64,000 nt of DNA from Rhizopus arrhizus (Eukaryota; Mucoromycota; Mucoromycetes; Mucorales; Rhizopodaceae), in contig JAKZZE010000038.1 of the NCBI GenBank assembly GCA_024220505.1, positions 124,001-188,000 of the forward strand, written 5' to 3'. Below are positions 45,935-57,569 of the stretch, in pieces (position 1 is the first letter of the stretch; every line of letters starts with the position of its first letter). A model generated the notes under the pieces. That model saw only the letters and a program-made list of their open reading frames with translations. It did not search any database and was not told the DNA's origin. Made by a program: the position numbers and the translations under genes.

Positions 45935-46847
45935 TGTTTCTGGCCCGATGCCCCAATGTTCCTTCCCACTCCTGAGGAGTATATTTTTGACAGACAGGTA
46001 TTATAGCTAGGTACCCGAGCTTGATAATGAGGGTATCGTTCGAAAGGGGTTTACCAAAGATAAGACCTTTTGGAGCCCATTTGAAGGCCAGTAAATCAAG
46101 CCCGACGACGTTGCTCTAGCTAAACGTGACCTAGTTCACTCCAGGTCTTTGGAATTGGAAGGCTATGTTGCCTTTCTTGGGAGTTGCTCCGAGAATAATG
46201 CTATTCTTCAGGCTCATTATGTGAACATACCAATCAGCCCTGCTACTGTTTATTCGATTCACCAAAAGCTTCGACTATCGTCTTATTTCAGGAACTAGCT
46301 TGTTGACCATTCCTTGATTGCTAACTCAAGATGGAATTTTGGTGATAATGTTACTTTTGTGATGAGAAACTGGACTTCTCCAAACCCCAGGTTTCATGAG
46401 CCCATTCGTGATGTGGATTTTTGAAGACTCTTTCAGAAATACGATTTCTGCGTTCTCCTAATTGATGAATTTAGAAAAAATAAATACTATCCACATTGTG
46501 AAGAAATGGCCCTAGAAACCTTTCGAATAGCACCAAATCCTTGTCCACATAGAAGACCAGCACACCCTCAAGTTATCAGACACATCCTATTAAGATGTAC
46601 AAATCAAAACTGCCGATTGCCTGTGGTTAATAACAATGGAGATGCTGACAATAGGGAAAACTTTCACCTCTGGAATCGCGATTTAGCTGCCTGCCTCAAG
46701 ATGTTGCATATTGTTCGCTCGCTTCGTGAGAATGACCAGATTCCTAAAAGGTGCAGACATGATGTTCCTCAACGACCAAGAAGGCCCAGAGAGCATGCTG
46801 ACGACCTACAAGACCAACATCCAGCCCTCTTCCGCAGAAATCAATAG
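45935..46847 (+). pseudogene. Degenerate Fanzor/TnpB-like gene (eukaryotic RNA-guided nuclease relative)
   Basis: One frame runs from about 46017 to TAG 46845-46847 with three in-frame stops (TAA 46101, TAG 46293, TGA 46422) and no frameshift. An upstream exon-like piece in another frame ends PTPEEYIFDRQ at about 45995. Family-like motifs are FGDNVTFVMRNWTSPN (RuvC-region strand), LIDEFRKNKYYPHC (TnpB pattern (D)EFRTSKxCPxC, first Cys lost), a zinc-ribbon-like LLRCTNQNC, and WNRDLAACLKML (TnpB-type xNRDxNAAxN end motif). The C-terminus is Arg/Pro-rich. It is a recently inactivated copy of a transposon-borne gene. The family call comes from motif recall, not a search. Confidence 0.6.
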
Positions 46848-47323
46848 TTTCTCCTGAACAGTTATCGCTGTTCAACTTCTAGATGCATTAAGCGTACGTG
46901 ATAAACATATAGTAGCTTTTAAATTTTTGCTCTTTTTTTTATTATTATTATTTTCAACTCGATCATTCTTACTTTTATGTAAATACACTAACTCAACTAA
47001 ACACATATTTAATTTTCTTCTATTTTATTTTGTATTTATTTGGGCATTTTCTTTGTTTTCCATTTGTATCAATTTTCTTATTAATTTTTATTATGAATTC
47101 TTTCCAATTCTGTTACGTTTCTTCATCGGTTTTTCTTACATCTTTTCCAGTTATTATAACTAGGTTTACCAAATAATTAATAAAAATAGTGTATATCGTC
47201 CGCAGGTGCCATTTGTTCTCTATAGGCAATGTCATTATTGTCGGTAGAAGCACTAACATCTAGTAACCTTTAGATGGGCGCCCTATAGTTTTGTCGAATA
47301 GTAATTCTAGTATTCTTTTTCCC
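46848..47323. other. AT-rich spacer between mobile-element relics
   Basis: The ORF at 46927-47163 is almost pure Phe/Leu/Ile from T-rich DNA and is not accepted. No terminal repeats could be matched around the TnpB-like relic. Confidence 0.4.
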
Positions 47324-48120
47324 TTAATATTTTCTTAAACGAGTTTCTATTACTTCCTTTGTCTCTTCTGATAAAGGCAAATAATTAGGGTCCTCTAAAC
47401 CGACAAAATCATGTTTGTGTTCACTCTTGTGCTTAATTGCTGCTACACCAGAATTATTTTGAAGACGATACCATTCAGGCAGGCAGGATAATTGATTTTT
47501 TGGTACCTTTTTGAAGCTTTCATCAATTACCATGTAAGCTGAAGTGCTTCCTGTTTTGCTTTTGCCATATAGATGATAGTGATAGCTAGCATAATAAATT
47601 TATCTTAATTTACGCTTTCTGTGCTTAACGGATTGAGATAATTTTCCGGTGCTTTCTTGAGATATTTCATCATTGCCGCCTTGTTTTTTATTTTTAAATT
47701 AGCCCATCTAATACTATGTTTAGTAACCGTTCCATTAATGATTGACTTAAAAGTTAGAAATTTTAAAGCATTGGAGATAGGTTGGTAAGCTCTAATGATT
47801 ATTATAAAATTACTTTGGGCAGATTTTTTAAATAGTAATGATAAAGTTAACCTGATCAATTTTGCAATTTGTTTCTTTTTTTTTTCATTTTCACTTGAAG
47901 CTTAGTTATGAAATTTTTGTAATTTGGGAAGCTTAATATGATTATACTGTATTCTTACTGGACATGCTTTAATAAACATTTGTTCTGTGATGGAATGGGT
48001 TACACGCATTATTTTATAATCCGACTTACAGTACAAATCTTGATTCTTGCAAGATGATATTTCATACACTTTGATTGCTTCATTCTTTTCTTGTTCATAT
48101 AAATTCAAGTTGGAATTCAA
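47324..48120 (-). pseudogene. Fragmented ORFs of a probable transposon-derived gene
   Basis: Three successive minus-strand ORFs (48120-47902, 47859-47605, 47533-47324) separated by stops or shifts give protein-like sequence: NGTVTKHSIRWANLKIKNKA, then YLKKAPENYLNPLSTESV, then YHYHLYGKSKTGSTSAYMVI and EHKHDFVGLEDPNYLPLSEE. No acceptable introns join all three, so the unit looks broken. The composition suggests a transposase-associated or domesticated protein, but I recognise no named family. Confidence 0.4.
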
Positions 48121-48489
48121 TTTTATAAAAGGTAAATAGTGTGAGGTAAAATCTTAAGTGTATAAACTAAACATCAAGTGTTATTTTATAATAAATATGT
48201 TGTTGAACGAATATAAGTGATCTTTGAAATTTAAAATATTACAAACTGCTCAATTACGTCACATTTTCCCTCTGTGTATGCTGATTCATGTTTGAGGTGT
48301 AGCAGAAAAAACTCACTGCAAAACATTTTTCTTTTTTTTTCTTTCCCCCCTTTTTTTCCTTCTATTACCTTTCGTCAAAAGACGTTTTTCTTTTTGGCTT
48401 TTTACTCCCCAAAAGTTTATTTTTCTCTTATTATTCACTAAACAAACCAGTTCTTTTCTCTCTTTTTTGTGAATTTAAACATTTTATAG

Positions 48490-50733
48490 ATGGGAAACTC
48501 TTGTAGTAACTGCTGTGCAAGCTGTTGCGGAAGTAAGTTTTATTTCTTTTCTTTTCTGAAATAATAACAAAGTCTTGACCTTAAAACATTAGAAAAAAAC
48601 AAAAATGGGCTTTATGAGCCTCTTTTACAGGAAAATGAACGAGAGGCCATTGCTGAATTATTAAGATATCTTGAAAGTAAGTCTCTTTTATCTATTTATT
48701 ATACATTTTATTTACGTGAGCATATTTTAGATCGAAGTGATACCAACTTTTTTGAAGGACAACCCTTACAAGCGCTTTCTATCTTGGCTTATTCTGACAA
48801 TGTGGACTTGCAAAGATCAGCTGCACTCGCGTTTGCTGAAATTACAGAAAAGGACGTTCGTCAAGTAGATCGTGATACATTGAATCCTATCTTATTTTTA
48901 TTGCAATCTCATGATGTTGAAGTACAGAGAGCTGCAAGTGCTGCTCTTGGTAACCTTGCTGTAAATAGTAAGTTGAAAGAGACAGAAAAAGAAATTGTTC
49001 AAAAAAAAAAAATGTGCTGAAATTTAAGCTTTAAAGCCGAAAATAAGTTATTGATTGTCAAACTTGGAGGACTTGAGCAACTTATTCGTCAAATGGGTTC
49101 ACCTAACGTAGAAGTACAGTGTAATGCTGTTGGATGTATCACAAATCTTGCTACTCACGGTAAAAACTAGATACAGTTGTATTTCTTACATAGCTATTCA
49201 TGTATTCTAAACAGATGAAAACAAGACAAAAATTGCTAAGTCTGATGCATTAAGGCTTTTAGTAGACTTGGCAAAGTCAAAGGACCAAAGAGTACAAAGG
49301 AATGCCACAGGGGCTTTATTAAATATGACTCACACACGTAAGAATAGCATTTTATAAATATACTCATGCTGATATATAAACCTTTAGAGGAAAATCGTCA
49401 ACAGTTAGTCAATGCGGGTGCTATCCCAGTTTTAATCGGCTTGCTTAGTTCACCCGATGCCGATGTTCAATACTATTGTACTACAGCCCTCTCTAATATT
49501 GCAGTTGATGGTAAGGAAACTTCCAAAAACAAACAAAAAAAAATAAGAATCTGTTTTTAATACTTTTTTTTTGTTGCAACAAATAGCAAGCAATCGTAAG
49601 AAATTAGCACAGACAGATTCTCGTCTTGTACAATACTTGATTGCGCTTATGGATACTAAAAGCTTAAAGGTACAATGCCAAGCTGCACTTGCACTCAGAA
49701 ATCTTGCATCAGATGGTATACACGCATAGACAAATGCATAAAAAGAATAATTCTAACAACTTGAATATAGAAAAATATCAGTTAGAGATTGTACGATGCA
49801 AAGGTCTTCCGCCTCTTTTGCGTCTTTTGAAATCATCCTTCTTACCACTTATTCTATCATCAGTTGCTTGTATTCGTAATATTTCCATACATCCTGCTAA
49901 TGAATCACCTATTATTGATGGAGGCTTTGTTAACCCGCTCATTGAATTACTGGCTTACGATGACAATGAAGAAATACAATGTCATGCTATATCCACTCTT
50001 CGTAATTTGGCAGCAAGCTCAGAACGAAACAAGCGCGCTATTGTTGAAGCAGGTGCTGTTGAGCGAATCAAGACGTTGATTAATAAAGTACCCTTGAGTG
50101 TTCAAACAGAGATGACAGCTGCTGTGGCTGTTTTGGCATTAAGTGATGAATTAAAGCAAAGATTGTTGGGTATGGGTGTATTGGATGTCTTAGTTGAATT
50201 AACTTCACACCCAAACTTGGAAGTAGAAGGAAACTCTGCTGCTGCTATTGGAAACCTTAGCTCAAAAGGTATGTATGTAAAATTAATAAAGAATCATGCG
50301 TCTCAAAAGCTACTTGCATAGTACCTGATTATACACCATTTGTTAAAGCCTGGAAGACACCCTCAGGCGGTCTTGAAAAGTTTTTAATTCGATTCCTTTC
50401 GGAAGATCAAGATGTTGCTTTTCAACACATTGGTGTTTGGACTATTGAACAATTCTTGGATGGAGGAGGTAAGAGATGCTTTTTCTTTAGATATTCTGTA
50501 TATAATAAAATTGTATAGATGAAAGGTTATTAAGGTTGATTGGTGATTCTCATCCAGTATTAGAATCTGTAGAAAGAATAGTGAATAAAGGACAAGCATC
50601 AAAATCAGGACAGAACGAACAAAGTGATGATGCAGATGACAATATCAATACATTAGCTAAACGTGTACATTACACTTTACAACAAATATCATCAAAAGAA
50701 TTCGCTTCAAACAAGAAGGCTAACTCAAAGTAA
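48490..50733 (+). CDS. VAC8: Vacuolar armadillo-repeat protein Vac8
   Basis: Ten exons: 48490-48532, 48593-48676, 48731-48967, 49037-49159, 49215-49337, 49388-49510, 49587-49715, 49771-50268, 50322-50468, 50519-50733; 573 aa (yeast 578). The N-terminus [14 protein letters not shown] fits N-myristoylation at Gly2 and Cys palmitoylation. Armadillo repeats fill the rest, with near-identical yeast motifs: [78 protein letters not shown] and [11 protein letters not shown]. It acts at the vacuole membrane in inheritance, nucleus-vacuole contacts, fusion and autophagy. Four of the middle introns fall at repeat edges, each exon 123-129 bp. Confidence 0.97.
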
Positions 50734-53228
50734 AATCATCCTATTCTTTTTATATTCCCATTTTACCTTCCTTTATATTTTAAAAACTTATTCATTCACT
50801 TTTTATCCCCTTTTTTCTATAATATGATTTTCTTTTTGCTCATCTTAACTCTTCCCTTTTTCCCTTTTCTCTTTTCTCTTTTCCCTTTTCCCTTTTCTTT
50901 TCTTTTCTTTTCTTTTTTTGCATGAAGCAAAAATTATAAAAAAATTATTCATTTATTATAACAAACTTTGTCAACAAAATCATTAGAATATTATGGATTT
51001 AATGTGAGTTGAGTTGTTTACAAATTCAAGCTTTACATTTGTTAAATTATAAGAAACCCTTTAAAGATTTGAAACTAATATCAGTCATTTTGGTGAGCTT
51101 CTAATCAATGATGACTTAATTTTATATCATTAGATCGACCTATTGTCAACATTTGTCCTAGTGTAATTTGTTGGGTTTATTACTCAAAGGTATATATATA
51201 AACAAAGGTTTAAGCTACGATTAATGTAAAAGTTTAGTTTATACGTTAAATTTGACTTGACTCGATATAGTGACTATCAGATCCTGTGAAGTAGATCAAA
51301 CTATTTTAAATAAAGCAAAATAAAAAGATAAAAATAAACAAAGGGATTACAATATAATAGTCTCAATGGTCTTTTTTGAAAATATGATTTTATTTTATAA
51401 ATATCATTTGAATGTTCAAAGTAAACAAGAATATAGACTCGAAAAAGAGGTTATCGTGTATTATATTATAATTTTGCAAGACACAGTAATTGTGTATGCC
51501 TCGCTTTGATAAAAATAGTTATAAAAGAGCTAGAGGTAAAGATTGATAAGATGATATTGCTGGTGATAAATGAATGGAAATACTATTTGATTTGTTTCAA
51601 TATTTAATCAAGGATAAAAAAAAATTAATATGACAATCGAGTGCAACTTTTATCAAAGATAAAAGTAGAAAGTGAAGTTAGCTTTTCATATTTGAAAAAG
51701 GATGTTATATATACATGCTCTAAGACTGGTACTTGTAGGGTTTTTATAATGTTGAATAGATTTGGTTTAAAAGAATCTTAATATGGATTTAAAGACTCGA
51801 ATATATTCTGATTTCAAAAGTACTAATAATTTGAGTGTGGGTTGGTTGTGTTTAGTGATCATTAGATCTTTTTAAGTAGATTAAATTTATTTATAATAAG
51901 ATAAGTTGATAAGAGTTTGGAGGTGCCTACAGCTAAGATAATTGTCTTCAAGACTTATCTTATTTACATTTAAGAGGGTTATAACAAAAAAAAAAATTTA
52001 GAGATAAATATAATTTGAATTTTTGGATATTTATATGAAAAATATGGTATGAGGTTGGAGTTTATAAGGTTTTTATAGCTTTAAATAGGTTTTATTTAAA
52101 TAGGTTTTGATGTAAGATCAAGGATTTGTGCCGAGTTTGAGTCCAAAAAGGATTAACGCTTTGAGCGTGAGTTGCTTGTGTTTAGTTATTACTAGATTTT
52201 ATTGAGTAGATCAAGCTTGTGTTGAATAAAGTGAAATAAAAAGATAAAATAAAAGAGGCTTACAATGAAGTATATATACTTCAAGTGGCTTCTTGTTCTT
52301 GATATTAGGTAAAATAAAAGAAAAACAAAAGAGATTTACTTCGAATGATATTTATTTAAAAATAACCAAAAAGTAAAGTAAGCTTAGAATAATGTATAAA
52401 GTAGTGAGGTCAGTCAGTCAAGAAAAAGAAATATCGGGCTATTTATATATTTTTGGTAATGTTTGATAAAAGTTTTGTTTGTTTGAATTCATAGTTATAT
52501 GAGTTAACAAAGCTGTATGAATTCACACAACTTTATGATTTTACACCATTGTGAATTTAGACATCGTCCGTGTCACAAATATTTGAACTTTCCATAAGTA
52601 TCGCATTACAGTGTAATTTTTCTGTTCCTTCAATGGCTTGTAAGTGTTAACGGTTTTGAAATAGAATAAAGTTGATAAAATTTGAATAAAAATAAGACTT
52701 GAATTAAGTATTGATATTAGATTCGCTTGTTATAAGTGACCACCCGATCTTGTTAAGTATATCGAACTTGTTTGTAATAAGGTAACTTGATAAAAGTTTT
52801 AAGAATGTTTACAATGAAGATAATTGACTTCAAGGGACTTGTCTTGCTTGTGTTTTAAGAGTGTTATACCAAAAGATTCGGAGATAAAGATACTTGATTT
52901 ATTGGATAAAATATATTTAAAATAAGTAAATTTAAGATATGTAAGTCAAGAGAAGTGAAGTAAAATAAAAATAAAAACTTGTCTATTTTATAGACAAAGA
53001 AAGATAAAGTTTCATTTGGATATAAGGTTTGATTTCGAAATAAAGTTCAATTTTGAAATAATGTTCAAAAAAAAAAAAAAAAAAGAATAAGGTACAAAAT
53101 TAAAAAAAAAAATCACAAACCGCAGCCATTGCAGGTGTTAATGTTGTAATTTTTGTTACAACAGTGGCAAAGAGAAGCGAAGTAAAAGGAATAAAATGGT
53201 TGTCCTTTTTATATTCAAGAAGCTATTG

Positions 53229-53755
53229 TAACTTGTTAGTACTTAGGATTTGGATTCTGTCAAAGTGTTGTAGATTTGTTTAGTTTGAAGTTTGAAGCCT
53301 TGAATGACTTGAATTTGATTACTTGAGTGAACGTTTAACAGTTCTTTTGATATAGTAATTTGGTTTTAAGTAGTGATCACCAGATCTTAATAGATCAATA
53401 AGGTTAAGATTAAGATTGTTTTATAAAAGAAAAAAAATAAAAGGGGTCTTTCTTGATTCGTGATAATTCAGGTATCAGATCAGAAAGAATAAGTAAAAAT
53501 AAAAAGAAAAGAAAAGGTATTTGTGACCCAATAAGAAGAGATTGCTTTTTAAGCCCAAGAAGATATGATTTATTGGATTGAATTGGATTCAAATTGGATG
53601 TCTGTTATTTTGTTCAAAATATTCATCTTATTTATATAAAAAATATGGGGTGTCTTTTGTCTCTTGTCCTGAACTGTAAATTAAAGCTTATGTTCTTCAT
53701 CCAAACTGTAATTGTACATGTTTGTATCGGGGACTAAATCATTGTTCGTGTTACA
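53229..53755 (+). repeat. Direct repeat, copy 1 (about 0.5 kb)
   Basis: Matches 54293-54798 at roughly 90% by eye with small indels. Both copies start TAACTTGTTAGTACTT and end CATTGTTCGTGTTACA. Confidence 0.9.
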
Positions 53756-54292
53756 ACACTATGAAGTTTGAAAAAAAAAAAATTCTTCAAATAGAAAATA
53801 ATTTAAAAGAAAAGACAAGCTTCAAAGGAAATTAAAGCTACTGTAAATTTTTCTTTTTTATGTATATAGCTTGTTTGCGGGTTTACTTTTGTAAGTAAAT
53901 AAGTATTGTCGGTAGTGACCACCAGATCTTGTTAAGTAGATCAAACTTGTTAAAATAGGCTAAACTCTCGAGGTTTAGGAATAGGTTTACAATGAAGTTG
54001 ATTTAGCTTCAAGGGACTTCAGTATTTTGAATAGAACACAGACCAAAGGGTTTCTTTTGAACGCTTGATGGTTTTATTGGTTTATAAAATAAAGAAAAGA
54101 TAAAAAGAATATAATATTCTGTAATAAAGAAAAGTAAAGTGAAGTGAAGTAAAAATAGGGATAAGATATGAGGTTATTTATATGTTTTTGGATTTATGAT
54201 TTTGTGTTGTTTTTGGTTTTCAAGCAAAAGAGTTGATACTCCGTTTTCAAATAGATTGTTACGCAGAAGTTCATTTTCTAACTGGCGTGGTG

Positions 54293-54798
54293 TAACTTGT
54301 TAGTACTTGGGATTTGGATTGTATTAAAGTGTTGTAGATTTGTTTAATAAGAGGTTAGAAGCCTTGAATGACTTGAGTTTGATTAACTTGACTGAACGTT
54401 TAACAGTTCTTTTGATAAAGTAATTTGGTTTTAAGTAGTGACCACCAGATCTTTATAGATCAATGAGGTTAAGAGTAAGATTGTTTAATAAAAGATAAAA
54501 ATAAAAGGGATCTTTCTTGATTAATGATAACTTAGGTATCAGATCAGAAAGAATAAGTAAAATAAAAAGAAAAGAAAAGGTAATTGTGACCCAATAAGAA
54601 GAGATTGCTTTTTAAGCGCAAGAAGATTTTGTTTTATTGAATGTCTGTTATTTTGTTCAAAATATTCATCTTATTTATATAAAAAATATGGGGTGCCTAT
54701 TGTCTCTTGTCCTGAACTGTAAATTAAAGTTCATGTTCTTCATCCAAACTGTAATTGTACATGTTTGTATCGGGGACTAAATCATTGTTCGTGTTACA
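54293..54798 (+). repeat. Direct repeat, copy 2 (about 0.5 kb)
   Basis: Same orientation as copy 1, 1064 bp downstream; a younger duplication than the rest of the array. Confidence 0.9.
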
Positions 54799-54972
54799 GT
54801 GGTACAAAAAAATATTTACTGTTTGTCTTCTTTCACTACAGCAGACTTGAATCTTACAAATAAGCTCGTTATGATGAGTTTCATCTTGATCTTGTATTAC
54901 ACCAAACGGGCTGCATTATTCCACTTTCATTGTTACACAGCTGAGTTATAAAAACGGTAATTCTACAAAAAT

Positions 54973-55045
54973 CGACGCTGATGGGACTCGAACCCACAAT
55001 CTTTAGATTCGAAGTCTAATGCGTTATCCATTACGCTACAGCGTC
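54973..55045 (-). tRNA. tRNA-Arg (anticodon UCG)
   Basis: 73 nt, intronless. The acceptor stem GACGCTG pairs with CAGCGTC, followed by discriminator G. The D arm is GCGT...ACGC, the anticodon stem TTAGA/TCTAA encloses loop CTTCGAA (anticodon TCG, reading CGA), and the T arm is GTGGG TTCGAGT CCCAT. All four stems pair. B-box GGTTCGAGTCC and A-box TAGCGTAATGG are recognisable. It is the only RNA gene seen in the window. Confidence 0.96.
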
Positions 55046-55247
55046 TCCGATGAAATTTTGATTTTAAAAACTTTATGTTCAAAAATATTTATTCCGATCA
55101 CGTGACATTGCAGATAATGCTGTATTTAGGCTTGGAATATGCTTTAAACAACAGTTGTATATTCATGAATGTAATAATTACTATGTGAGAATAATTTATA
55201 ACTTGCTACATTGCACCTTTTTGAATTTTGAAAAAAATTAGTAATGC

Positions 55248-57004
55248 TTGTTTAGGAAAGGGGAGTTTTAGGTAAAATATAATATAGTAAGAAAGATAAA
55301 TGTGTTATCTCGTAAGAATAAAAAAGACTATAAAATTCAACGAGACTTAAAAAAGGTATATTTTTATTTAATATTATTGTATCTGGTATTTATATCCTTT
55401 TCATAAAGATTCAATTAAATCCTTTTCAAGATATTTTAATTAATTATAGCTGTAGATCTAGCATGAATAAATTTTAGTATGAAGACCTGTTCCTGGTTAT
55501 GCAAGTGGACTGTTTATAATTATTTAAGTAGATCTATTTTTCATTTATGTCTCATTGCATCAGGAGCTATATTAAAACAACTTGTATTGAGTTAAAGGAG
55601 TGGAATTGGTTATGACCGAATAACAGAGAAAAGACTGTAATAAATCTTTGTAAAGCATTCACTACTCTGATTTCTTATAAATTGAATATGAATCATGTTT
55701 AAAGTATGTTGGGACACGACAATAAAGAAATACTGGTAGAATTTGGTATCTGTCATGTTTTGACATTGCCATGTTTTGACATGTCAATAAGATACAGTCT
55801 TATCATTCTGGACTAAATCTTTACAAATGAGTTTGAATAAGAATAGAACCTGATAATTATCACTGTGTTGAGGATACATAAGATTATAGTCACTTTATTT
55901 TAGTAAAAGGAATCATATATGATCCTGAATAATATGTTGACATAACTTGGAATCATTTATAACATTATTCCCAACACAGATCAATAAAATACTTTGATTA
56001 GATTTTTATATTAAGCTTTATTCATATTAACTTCACATAGTCAAATAAGATGACATGGTTGTGATTTAGTTTATTGATAATATGAGCATGTTGAATAGGG
56101 AATGACGATTACTTACCGGATCATCATTAGTCATGAAAACATTTATCCTGACTGAGATATTATTATTAGCAATGATATCCAATCACGGAACTAAAGGTCT
56201 TTATATTCACCCGTACCGTCTCCTTAAATAATCCTTTATCCAGAGTTATCTGAAACCATCTCAATAGAATAATTGACAATACAAGCTAGGAACAGGCTAA
56301 ACTAATAATTAGAAATAGTAATCATCTATTCTGTCAAGTTGATTATAAATCTATCCTAATTCTTTATCCGTATCATGTCTATAAATACTCTCACTTTTTA
56401 CATGTAGAATTTATTTTTTCAATCTTAATAATAGTTATCTTAACTTAATAAAGAGATACCAAGTTCTAACAGTATTTCTTTATCTTTGATTGCTATATTA
56501 TATTTACCTAAAACTCCCCTTTCCTAAACAAACAGAATAAATGATTACTATTTGTCGTATTTACCTCATTAAATACTATTATTCGTATGAGATTACTCAG
56601 ATCTTATATAAGAAATAACAAGTACTGAATACATAATATTACTTATTACATATTCCTTAAAAGCTCATATACAATGTTTATATTGTTCAAGCTCAATACT
56701 AAAATTGACCTTGAACTCACTTCGGTCCCTGAATAATTTCATTTCCTATATAAAGGCGTAGTTTGATTAAATGGGTTCTCTCTCTCGTCTTGAAATCTAA
56801 TAAAGAGGTTACATAGAGACTCATTCACTAGTTTTCAAGTACTATTTCCTTTCTTTTTTCTCACTTTATTATCTGCAAATATCTCACTATTTCTAATTAT
56901 TAGTTTAGCCTGTTCCTAGCTTGTATTGTCAATTATGCTATTGTGATGGTTTCAGATATAACTATTTAAGGAGACGGTACGGATGAATATAAAGACCTTT
57001 AGTT
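55248..57004. repeat. Cluster of LTR-like repeats in both orientations
   Basis: About 200 bp upstream (5') of the tRNA. 55248-55288 and 56493-56529 are near-identical inverted 38-bp ends (TGTTTAGGAAAGGGGAGTTT and onward). A third related end starts TGTTGGGACACG at about 55709. TATA-like TATAAATAC and AATAAA-like motifs occur in LTR order (plus strand about 56381-56460; minus strand about 55385-55395). 56188-56318 is inverted relative to 56887-57004. Nothing coding remains. I read it as nested solo-LTR remnants; a single TIR element of 1.28 kb is the alternative. Confidence 0.55.
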
Positions 57005-57569
57005 GTTGTATAATGGTTAAAATAATAAAATAAAAGGTGGAAACAAAAATAAAGAAACAGTTTGGGTACTTTTTGAGACTGATCTTTATTTCAGTTTAAG
57101 TTTAAAGTAAAAATTATTCTAATTGAAGGCAGGTATTTATATCTTATTGAGTGAGTGGCTTGATATCTTCTATTGTAAGCGTTCTTCTGATATTCAGGTA
57201 CTTTAGCAAATGTCATCTATAATTAATAATTATGAAAGCTTTTCATTTGTTCTTTTGTATGTCTGTCATAAATTATCTTTTATTCTGGGAATTCCTCACT
57301 GATTTGAATAACGTTGTTTTACGCGTTATTTCAATTATGTGAAAGATTAGCAATATTCCTGATATTGGATTGGATCTTGTTATTTTAGTTGATACTTCTT
57401 CTTATCAAAGGACTCTCATTAATACAAAACATATTCTAAAAGAACTTGTTTAATTGGAATTGATTGTATGATCTCATTTAAATAAGCTTATATTTTATTT
57501 TATTTAATTATGATCTTGTATTAAGACTTATATTTATCAATGTCAACTACAATCAGTTACTGTTCTACA
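57004..57569 (-). mobile_element. Probable solo LTR
   Basis: About 566 bp from TGTTGTATAATGG to TGTTCTACA. Read on the minus strand it starts TGTAGAACAGT and carries a TATA-like ATATAAATACC (about 57131-57141) and AATAAAGATC (about 57081-57090) in LTR order. No matching target duplication. Its right end touches LINE fragment C exactly, as the LTR at 3570-3963 lies within fragment A. Confidence 0.5.

Larger units (their letters stand above)
50734..54972. repeat. Gene-free array of diverged tandem repeats, about 4.2 kb
   Basis: AT-rich with no ORF of note. A module of about 40 bp resembling TGACCACCAGATCTTGTTAA followed by GTAGATCAAACTTG recurs in the same orientation at about 51271, 51856, 52186, 52737, 53374, 53916 and 54439 (spacings 330-640 bp). 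A second motif (TTTACAATGAAG, then TTCAAGGGACTT) follows several of them by 40-100 bp. So the tract is an old tandem array with a unit near 0.5 kb. It begins just after a C/T-rich block at 50850-50920. Confidence 0.75.

Noticed and set aside
46927..47163. 78-codon ORF
   Set aside because: Low-complexity Phe/Ile/Leu product of a T-rich tract.
50734..54972. CRISPR-like array
   Set aside because: Repeat spacing is irregular (330-640 bp), modules are diverged, and the genome is eukaryotic.
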